Shown here piece after piece: positions 15,001-20,331 of a stretch of 20,331 nt of DNA (the stretch's first letter is position 1; the number at the start of each line of letters is the position of its first letter). Below the pieces are notes generated by a model. The model was not told where the DNA came from. It was given only the letters and a program-made list of their open reading frames with translations, and did no database searches. Source of the DNA: UBA1431 sp049324235. GTDB lineage: Bacteria > Bacillota > Clostridia > Christensenellales > UBA1431. Location of the stretch: contig JBMOLJ010000016.1 in assembly GCA_049324235.1 (NCBI GenBank), forward strand, positions 1-20,331, given 5' to 3'. Both the position numbers and the translations under genes were made by a program.

Positions 15001-18000
15001 TTGATGTATTCGGGCGGTATCCATGTCGCACCTAGCCGTACGTCGATCTCGGATGCCTCCAGATCCCTGGGCTGTACACGTTCAAGCGCTTGTACGTTTG
15101 CTCCATATAGCTCAGGATTATCTGCCGCGGCTGACCGGGCCTGAATTAACTTCTTGCGCACATCACCGGAGAGGTATTCATCCGCTATTTCCCATCCATC
15201 CAAAATGTCCTGGTTTGCTGCAATAGGGTTCCTGAAAATAACGCCGGATAATTCATGGATTATTTGCTCCGGTTCCAATCCAGTGAGGCGGCTCATAAAC
15301 CGCAGATCGACGGCCGCCCGTTCCGCAATGCTCACCGCCAATGCTTCAGCCGGTGTATCCACATGATCTATCGGAACAGCCTGGCTGATCGTGCGCATGG
15401 TGAACATATCCGCCTTGTGCTCCAAATCCCCATTGTCATCGAGGATTTCAAGAGAAGTCAGCAGATAATAGCCGTCATCATCGTTGAACGCGATACTGTT
15501 CGCCCGTGAGGACAACAGGCCGTACTCAGCGGTGTAGGCATCGTATAGGTCATTTAACTCGGCCTGTGCTTGTGTGATTTCCTGATCTGGTACGTTGCCG
15601 AGCTGTAAGTCGATTAGGTTCCGCACGCAATCCCGTATGCGCACCATGCCTTTCACACGGGCTTCGGCAGTTTTGTTCAGCTGGACACGTTCCATTACCG
15701 AATCTCTGCGGTAATAGACCTCGTTGTCCACGACAGCATAGGAATAGTTGCGTACATTCGGGTCAGCCGGGATGGATACGGTTTCCGTTTCTTCTTCCTG
15801 TTCCCGTTGGTGCTCGCTGATTTGTCCGTGGATATAGGCAATGACCTGTGCCAGCTGTTCAGAAAGAACTGCACCCTCTATGGGTTTGCAAGCGGTATCG
15901 TTGGCGTTACCGTACATACGCTCGCTAAAAACCATCTTTCCCAACATCATGCGGGGATGGTCCGCGAAGTATTGATTGACCGGGACACCGTCCTGTGTTT
16001 TCCCAAGCTGCACCCAGTCCGGTTCAATATCCACAATACGGTCGCGCTTCTGGAGGAAAATAATGTCCGTCGTAACCTCGGTACCCGCGTTTGCATAAAA
16101 CGCGTTGTCCGGCAGCCGTATCGCGCCAAGCAGCTCCGCGCGCTGGGCAATATACCGGCGTACCTCCGTGTTCTGCTTGTCCATTGTTCCTTTGCTGGTC
16201 ACAAAAGCGATGATACCGCCAGGGCGTACCTTGTCCAGCGTCTTGGCGAAAAAGTGGTCGTGGATGTAGAAATTGTATTTGTCATACCGCTTCTCGGAGA
16301 GTTTATATGACCCAAACGGAACGTTTCCGACTGCGAGATCAAAGAAACTATCCGGCAAGCTGGCATGCTCATAGCCCTGTATCGCAATACTCGCGTTCTG
16401 GTACAGCTGCTTTGCTATGTGTCCGGTCAGCGGGTCAATTTCGACTCCGTACAGCCTTGAGTTTTGCATGCTCTCCGGCAACAGACCGAAAAAGTTTCCG
16501 ATGCCGCAGGAAGGTTCGAGTATATTGCCTGTCCAGAAGCCCATGTTTTCAATAGCCTGATAGATGGCCTTGATCACAACGGGAGAAGTATAATGTGCGT
16601 TGAGCGTCGACGCTCTTGCTGCAGTATACTCATCCTCGGGCAACAATGTTTTGAGTTCGGCGTACTCCTTTGCCCAGCTCGTGTTGTCCGGGTCAAAGGC
16701 CTGGGGGATGCCGCCCCAGCCAACGTATTTGAATAACACCTCCTGTTCTTCCGGTGTGGCCAGGCGGCTTTCCTTTTCGATCCGTTGCAGAGTACGGATG
16801 GCGGCAGTATTAAACCCGAACTTTGTCTTAGCGCCGCCGACGCCTAATGCGTCGTCAGTAATCCTATAATCGGCTCTAGGCTGAGGCGATTCAACCGGGG
16901 ATTCGGGATGCTCGCTTTCCTCGTGCTGTGTTTCCCTTATTTCTTCGGCTTCCGCATCCGCAAGCTCATTTTCAGAAATGTACCGCCCCGCAGCTATAAG
17001 TTCCCCGATGCGCTTTTGCACCTTTGCCCATGACAGCAGCACCTTTGCTTCGGGTTCCAAAATACTACCGCGCGCAATTTCGATGCCTTTTGCATTGTGG
17101 CTTTCCCATCCATGCACTCCATCTTCGAAAATAACGGTCCTGCCGCCGATGCCGTACTCGGCTTTTAAAAACTTGATCCTGTCTTGTTCTGGAACGTCGG
17201 ATTGATAGAGTTCATAAATACGTTGCTTTCCTTCTGAAACCCCGCTTCCGTGGAGTAGCACATGGTCGATATCCACCTGGGAAATTGAAAAAGCGGAGGA
17301 TTTTTCATCCTTCGCTTTTTGGATAACGTCCATCTTCAGTTCGAGTGAGGGGAACGACGGAGGTATCCCGCTTTCTTCAGTTTCAGTCCGGGAAATAGCA
17401 AGAACGGAGGTTTGTTCCTCCGCTCCTGTGTTTTTTTGTGTTTGCTGTTCGATATTCTCGAATATACTTAGCTGTAAACTATCTCCTTCAGCACGACTTC
17501 TTCGGCCATCTGTCTGAGGCTGTTCATGTAGCCTACCCACCCCATCTGGTTTTTCGCTTTGTCCGGCGCGGGATACTGCTCCTGATACTGTTTCATCAGC
17601 GTTTCCATCATCTCGCGGGCCTGGCGGTCGGTCTCCAGCAGGCTCGCTTTCAGCTTCCCGCTCAGCAGCAGCGTGCTGTATGTGCCGCTCCTGTGTTCCC
17701 TGAGGAAGCTCTTGCGTATCCTCCCGTATTTGCCCAGGCTCCCCTCCGGTTCTTCCGGCAGGGTGAGGTTCGGTTCCAGATACTCCCCGCTCTTGTTGTA
17801 CTGTATCATCATGCTTTCCACGTTCATTCATCCTTTCATCGTTTTCTCTGGCTTCATTGTTGCGCACAGGCTGTGGGTTTGCAAGTCTGTCGCGTTGTAT
17901 CTGCCGCACGGTTCTCTCTATCTGACGCAGAATAGATTCCGAAAAATCATGGGTGGCATTCCCCAGCTGCATAATGGTTTCGAAGGTATTGAAATCGTAA

Positions 18001-18638
18001 AGCCTTCGAAAGTCGTCCGGCACAAAAAAGCTGTCTGCTTCGCAACCGGTACGATAAAGCACACAGTAGGATACGCTGGTTGTTAGAATACTTTTGAACC
18101 AGACTTCCGTATTGAAATCGTCGAGTTCTTCGAGCATGCTGCCTTCCTTGCAATTAAGCAGAGCCTGATAATATTCCTGAAAACTATCCTGCACGACGTT
18201 ATTTACAATAGCGCGAAGCTGAATGGGCAAACCGCCGTCTACGCCCGTTTCTCCGAAATGGTTGATGAGTTCCTCTATAACCTGCGATTCCTCGGCTGGT
18301 TGTATCACCCACGGCACAGGCCTCGTCTCAGAAGGACCGTTTGTGTCCGATACGTCAAACACTTTGCGCAAAGCCAAAGTGTCCTCGCTATCGTCCAATA
18401 AAAAGATGGCCTTTGCGCCTCTGGTCACCCATCTGTTCATGCGGGTGTTCCACAACTCCATGCCCGCACAGGCGGTTGCACCTGGATGCTGCGCATGGAT
18501 AAGCAGGACATTTGCGAAGCTGTATTTGTATAATGTGGCGGAATCACGTAAAAAAGCCGTCCACGCGGATTGTGAACGGGTTACGTTTCTCGCGGTTCCG
18601 GTCGCCAGCTCTAGCATTCCGGATACTGTTCTTGCCAT
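12069..18638 (-). CDS. Giant polyvalent protein: ArdC-like domain, N6 methylase-like domain, SNF2 helicase
   Basis: The 2189-residue protein starts at ATG 18638 with AGGGAG seven bases upstream. Residues 1-120 resemble the ArdC/LtrC N-terminal domain (KYSFANVLLIHAQHP). A low-complexity linker follows at about 270-395. A methyltransferase-like domain has motif I LEPSCGIGNFFG near 705 and NVPFGS near 770, where active N6-adenine methylases have (D/N)PP(Y/F). An SF2/SNF2 helicase unit has GAGKT near 1384, DEAH near 1545 and RTGRILRQGN near 1880. A charged helical C-terminus closes it. Such proteins are typical of Tn1549-like elements and probably protect or process entering DNA. The degenerate NVPF suggests DNA binding or base flipping rather than robust methylation. 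The linker overlaps tnpV in another frame. Confidence 0.9.
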   Translation of the reverse strand: MARTVSGMLELATGTARNVTRSQSAWTAFLRDSATLYKYSFANVLLIHAQHPGATACAGMELWNTRMNRWVTRGAKAIFLLDDSEDTLALRKVFDVSDTNGPSETRPVPWVIQPAEESQVIEELINHFGETGVDGGLPIQLRAIVNNVVQDSFQEYYQALLNCKEGSMLEELDDFNTEVWFKSILTTSVSYCVLYRTGCEADSFFVPDDFRRLYDFNTFETIMQLGNATHDFSESILRQIERTVRQIQRDRLANPQPVRNNEARENDERMNERGKHDDTVQQERGVSGTEPHPAGRTGGEPGQIREDTQELPQGTQERHIQHAAAEREAESEPAGDRPPGPRDDGNADETVSGAVSRAGQSEKPDGVGRLHEQPQTDGRRSRAEGDSLQLSIFENIEQQTQKNTGAEEQTSVLAISRTETEESGIPPSFPSLELKMDVIQKAKDEKSSAFSISQVDIDHVLLHGSGVSEGKQRIYELYQSDVPEQDRIKFLKAEYGIGGRTVIFEDGVHGWESHNAKGIEIARGSILEPEAKVLLSWAKVQKRIGELIAAGRYISENELADAEAEEIRETQHEESEHPESPVESPQPRADYRITDDALGVGGAKTKFGFNTAAIRTLQRIEKESRLATPEEQEVLFKYVGWGGIPQAFDPDNTSWAKEYAELKTLLPEDEYTAARASTLNAHYTSPVVIKAIYQAIENMGFWTGNILEPSCGIGNFFGLLPESMQNSRLYGVEIDPLTGHIAKQLYQNASIAIQGYEHASLPDSFFDLAVGNVPFGSYKLSEKRYDKYNFYIHDHFFAKTLDKVRPGGIIAFVTSKGTMDKQNTEVRRYIAQRAELLGAIRLPDNAFYANAGTEVTTDIIFLQKRDRIVDIEPDWVQLGKTQDGVPVNQYFADHPRMMLGKMVFSERMYGNANDTACKPIEGAVLSEQLAQVIAYIHGQISEHQREQEEETETVSIPADPNVRNYSYAVVDNEVYYRRDSVMERVQLNKTAEARVKGMVRIRDCVRNLIDLQLGNVPDQEITQAQAELNDLYDAYTAEYGLLSSRANSIAFNDDDGYYLLTSLEILDDNGDLEHKADMFTMRTISQAVPIDHVDTPAEALAVSIAERAAVDLRFMSRLTGLEPEQIIHELSGVIFRNPIAANQDILDGWEIADEYLSGDVRKKLIQARSAAADNPELYGANVQALERVQPRDLEASEIDVRLGATWIPPEYIKEFMFELLRPPSYMRSNIDVFYAAFSANWNIRGKSADRNNINANVTYGTERMNAYKIIEETLNLRDVKIFDTVVDAEGTERRVLNQKQTILARQKQSAIKEKFREWIWKDSSRRKALTRLYNDRFNCIRAREYDGSHITFTGMNPELSLRPHQINAVARILYGGNTLLAHVVGAGKTAVMVAAIMEKNRLGLSNKALVTVPNHLTEQTGAEFLRFFPAAKVLVSTKKDFETANRKKFCARIATGDYDVVIIGHSQLEKIPMSKERQIRMLEDQINEILEGIDEIKRARGERFTIKEMERSRKALQVRLDKLNSTESKDDVVTFEQLGVDMLVVDEAHLFKNLAAFTKMRNVAGINTTEAKKSSDMLLKCHYISEITGNKGVLFATGTPVSNSMTELYTMQRYLQYDELRERGLQHFDAWASTFGETQTAIELAPEGTGYRMKTRFAKFYNLPELMSLFKDVADVQTADMLNLPVPRLKDGKITNVLTQASEFQREMVAALGERADKVRNGSVDPTVDNMLKITNDGRTLALDQRLMNPFLPDDPDSKVNQCVGNIYRIWEEGAEKRLTQLVFCDLSTPKGDGTFNVYDDIRQKLMAQGVPEKEVAYIHDANTDAKKDELFARVRRGDVRVLIGSTAKMGAGTNVQHKMIALHHLDCPWRPSDLEQRTGRILRQGNTNPEVEVFRYITEGTFDAYSYQLVENKQKFISQIITSKSPVRGAEDVDETALSYAEVKALAAGNPLIKEKMDLDVEVARLKLLHSNYLNQRYRLEDSLEKHFPGQIAGAKQLIASYEADLEHCRGNTLDTQGQGRDRFHMTLMDKEYTEKADAGKCLLSLCSQLKDGEPVRIGRYRGFDMWLSFNSFSREACIELRHKASHKVTLGSDVFGNITRIDNVFDNISDRLRMAHETLHTLENQFADAREEVKKPFEFEQELREKSSRLIELNEILSMDRNEETPVLDDGEPEQDEYIPNRDGYER
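17468..17827 (-). CDS. tnpV: TnpV-family protein nested in another frame of the giant gene
   Basis: The 119-residue ORF, on the same strand as the giant but shifted by one base, reads like a complete TnpV protein: GEYLEPNLTLPEEPEGSLGK near 13-33, LLLSGKLKASLLETDRQARE in the middle, and QMGWVGYMNSLRQMAEEVVL near the end. TnpV (named from Tn4451) is a small transposon protein whose role is not well established. A good ribosome site, GAAAGG, lies four to five bases before ATG 17827. The overlapping frame encodes only a charged, G/E/R/P-rich linker of the giant, as expected if tnpV is the constrained frame. Whether it is translated is unproven, but its full-length, motif-rich sequence makes it more than a shadow. 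Confidence 0.75.
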   Translation of the reverse strand: MNVESMMIQYNKSGEYLEPNLTLPEEPEGSLGKYGRIRKSFLREHRSGTYSTLLLSGKLKASLLETDRQAREMMETLMKQYQEQYPAPDKAKNQMGWVGYMNSLRQMAEEVVLKEIVYS

Positions 18639-18649
18639 TCTATTACTCC

Positions 18650-19216
18650 CTACCGTTCCGGTTCATTCCGCGTTTTCTCAATGTATGCCAAGCGCCGCTT
18701 TGCCCAATCGGGCAAACATTCCGGCTTAATCACCCCCAAAATGTCATCTCTGTGGTGGCTTTCTTCTTTGCCTGTATACAGGTTCTTGCAGCGCACGCTT
18801 TCATTTGCGTTGTTGGCGGTAACCCTGCAAATCTGGTAGTCCGCTGTGCGGCATTCGGGAGGTAGTACATCCCCGCGAAGTACGACGACCTGTCCGGCGT
18901 AATCCTGTTTATCGGTATCAGGAATACAGGAGAATGCATTAAGTGTTGTATTCTCCAAGTAATTCCGTTGCCTGAATTCCAAAATGGACTGCGCTACCTC
19001 TTTGATGCGGTCGGTATAATCCACCACGGCATCAAGATATGAAGTGAAATAATGGCCCCAGTAATAGCTTGGTGGACCGCTCGTATTCCTTTTGCATTGC
19101 CATGTCACAAACATATTGGGTTCGATTTCATGCTCGCCCAGCACGATCACAAGATCACCGATTTCCATGCGCTCCCGGATGCGGTATCCGGCATTTATTT
19201 CATGTTCATCCTTCAT
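18650..19216 (-). CDS. Conserved ICE protein upstream of the giant gene, unknown function
   Basis: The 188-residue soluble protein starts MKDEHEINAGYRIRERMEIG. An N-terminal part contains GDLVIVLGEHEIEPNMFVTW; the C-terminal part contains GDVLPPE...YQICRV...DDILGVI...LPDWAKRRLAYIEK, a tail similar (from memory) to modules repeated in large polyvalent proteins of these elements. No function is recognised. The ATG at 19216 is chosen over 19258 because AAGGG lies nine bases before it and because the longer start would begin inside the hairpin region. It ends 11 bases before the giant, so both are co-transcribed from the promoter at 19286-19314. Confidence 0.7.
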   Translation of the reverse strand: MKDEHEINAGYRIRERMEIGDLVIVLGEHEIEPNMFVTWQCKRNTSGPPSYYWGHYFTSYLDAVVDYTDRIKEVAQSILEFRQRNYLENTTLNAFSCIPDTDKQDYAGQVVVLRGDVLPPECRTADYQICRVTANNANESVRCKNLYTGKEESHHRDDILGVIKPECLPDWAKRRLAYIEKTRNEPER

Positions 19217-19254
19217 AACGACGTCCCTTTCACATGTAAAAATGGGTATAAAAA

Positions 19255-19275
19255 ACACCGAAGGTCGTTCGGTGT
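19255..19275 (-). terminator. Hairpin with T run: terminator or leader attenuator
   Basis: ACACCGAA (19255-19262) pairs perfectly with TTCGGTGT (19268-19275) around GGTCG. On the minus strand it is followed by a T6 run. It can end the beta-propeller transcript, but it lies downstream of the promoter at 19286-19314, within the first bases of that transcript. Confidence 0.75.
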
Positions 19276-19285
19276 CAAATCGCTA

Positions 19286-19314
19286 ATTATAAGATTTGTT
19301 TGAGTCCATCACAA
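19286..19314 (-). promoter_or_regulatory. Sigma-A type promoter for the ICE operon
   Basis: On the minus strand, TTGTGA (19309-19314) is separated by 17 bases from TATAAT (19286-19291). It would drive the 188-residue protein and the giant gene. The -10 lies inside an inverted repeat CAAATC (19276-19281)/GATTTG (19293-19298), which could be an operator. Confidence 0.68.
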
Positions 19315-19335
19315 TGATACGACAAATATGATTAA

Positions 19336-20331
19336 TTATATGTGCTCTATCCGGTATACGCGAACCAAACAGTTTTCAGGAGCTCCCCAGCCGCTCCATC
19401 TTGAGCCTGTAACTGCGAACATACCTTTTGAGGTCTGACAAACATCATATACATCACCCTTCAAGCGATGTTTTGATTGTATCTTCATTTCTGTATCCAG
19501 AACATAAACAGTAGAGCCGATCGTTGAACCGTAGATAAATCCATTTCCATCAGCGGCATGCAAAGAGATTTGAGAATCAAGCTTTTCTGCTCTATATTCC
19601 ATCGATTTCATATCGATAGCCACAATGATGTTGTCCAGCGCGTTGTAATAGGCCACCTTAGCCTTGCGGTCTAAAACAGCCTTACTATAAATTGAAATTT
19701 CCTTGGGAAGCGTTATACTTTCGATACATTCGAGGGACTCATCCATTTTGATAAATACTTCCTGAATGCTTTTCTGACCATAGTAATCCCCCAGATAATA
19801 TATTAAGCCGTCAATGAATATAAATTCAGAGTGGTTTTTTATTCCGGGTAGCGGTTTTCTGGCTACAATTTTACCGCATAAGTCCAATTTGAATAATGCA
19901 CCATCATCTTCTGTCTCATCACATCTTGTATGAAGGAATATGAATCCGTTATGTACAACTGGAGTAATCCAGAACCCGTATCCATTGACCGGAACGCTCC
20001 AAATCACGTTACCCTCAGAATCCAACCGCAGGACCTTGGGCTCGTTATCACCATGATAGTACCCCGTACAACAGATCAGGTCTCCTTCGTCCAGCACAGC
20101 GGTAATTTTTATACTTGATGTAGGAAGCGGAGTGGTTCCAAGTATAGTTCCATCCTCACCGACCCGCCAGCATCGAAGTCCCTCTGAATTATATTTATCG
20201 TATACCAATAAAACATCCCTACCAAAAATGGTTTCAGCATGCCCGTGGATTCTTATTTTTTCAAACATGGGTTGTAGTTTGTCATCTTTAATATCATACA
20301 TTATGCATTTATCGTGATTGTATACGCCATC
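19336..20331 (-). CDS. Beta-propeller-like protein (PQQ/WD-like repeats), start beyond window
   Basis: The reading frame is open to the right edge (DGVYNHDKCI precedes the first ATG at 20301, which has no ribosome site), so the gene is probably cut by the window. The visible 331 residues contain repeated short beta-blade units such as VLRLDSEGNVIWSVPV, LFKLDLCGKIVARKPLPG and VYVLDTEMKIQSKHRLKG, pointing to a beta-propeller related to PQQ-like/BamB folds. No signal peptide or membrane segment is visible in this part. No catalytic motif is seen. It is not a known transfer gene; it may be cargo or chromosomal flank. Confidence 0.65.
   Translation of the reverse strand, partial: DGVYNHDKCIMYDIKDDKLQPMFEKIRIHGHAETIFGRDVLLVYDKYNSEGLRCWRVGEDGTILGTTPLPTSSIKITAVLDEGDLICCTGYYHGDNEPKVLRLDSEGNVIWSVPVNGYGFWITPVVHNGFIFLHTRCDETEDDGALFKLDLCGKIVARKPLPGIKNHSEFIFIDGLIYYLGDYYGQKSIQEVFIKMDESLECIESITLPKEISIYSKAVLDRKAKVAYYNALDNIIVAIDMKSMEYRAEKLDSQISLHAADGNGFIYGSTIGSTVYVLDTEMKIQSKHRLKGDVYDVCQTSKGMFAVTGSRWSGWGAPENCLVRVYRIEHI

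Noticed and set aside
17438..17935. Long plus-strand ORF (165 codons) opposite the giant gene's linker
   Set aside because: It is antisense to both the giant gene and tnpV in a compositionally biased region, has no ribosome site and no recognisable motif.
18223..18729. Plus-strand ORF of 168 codons
   Set aside because: It lies opposite the conserved N-terminal domain of the giant and the end of its neighbour; composition and lack of ribosome site mark it as a shadow.
1..20331. CRISPR arrays, tRNA or rRNA genes, integrase genes
   Set aside because: No regularly spaced repeats, tRNA cloverleaf sequences, rRNA segments or recombinase motifs were seen; the integration genes must lie outside the window.

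Overview
The window looks like part of a conjugative element (ICE) of the Tn1549/CTn type from a Clostridia-like, probably endospore-forming Firmicute. The evidence is family resemblance read by eye: a MOBP-type relaxase with a MobC partner, a PcfB-like protein, a VirD4/TraG coupling protein, VirB2-, VirB6-, PrgI- and VirB4-like transfer proteins, an ArdC/LtrC-like protein, a TOPRIM/DUF3991 primase-like protein and a giant ArdC-methylase-SNF2 polyvalent protein. Strong GGAGG ribosome sites and a Spo0E-like gene support a Firmicute host. No database search was possible.

Almost everything is transcribed leftward (minus strand). From right to left: a beta-propeller-like gene running off the right edge (19336-20331); a clear promoter and leader hairpin; a 187-residue ICE protein and the 2189-residue giant (12069-18638), which carries a TnpV gene nested in another frame of its linker (17468-17827); a separately transcribed Fic gene with its own promoter and terminator (11209-12009); a primase-like gene; a hairpin-rich region that is the best oriT candidate (about 9960-10160); and a tightly packed mobilisation/transfer operon: DUF3849-like protein, MobC, relaxase, PcfB, ArdC-like protein, a 60-residue protein, VirD4, VirB2-like, VirB6-like.

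At about 1.9-3.1 kb this layout is interrupted. Two rightward genes (XRE regulator and a small membrane protein) and a leftward Spo0E-like phosphatase gene lie between virB6 and prgI, which are normally neighbours. A strong leftward promoter lies between xre and the Spo0E gene, followed by what looks like the decayed start of a DUF1273/SLOG gene. A terminator sits immediately before prgI. prgI itself is frameshifted in a G5 run, and virB4 stops right after its Walker A region.

The mobilisation half looks intact, while the transfer-channel half appears damaged. The element may therefore be mobilisable only with help, or the damage may reflect assembly error or a further insertion beyond the left edge. 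The most interesting points are the overprinted tnpV, the element-borne Spo0E-like phosphatase with its XRE-controlled cassette, the stand-alone Fic gene and the hairpin placed directly at a predicted transcription start.
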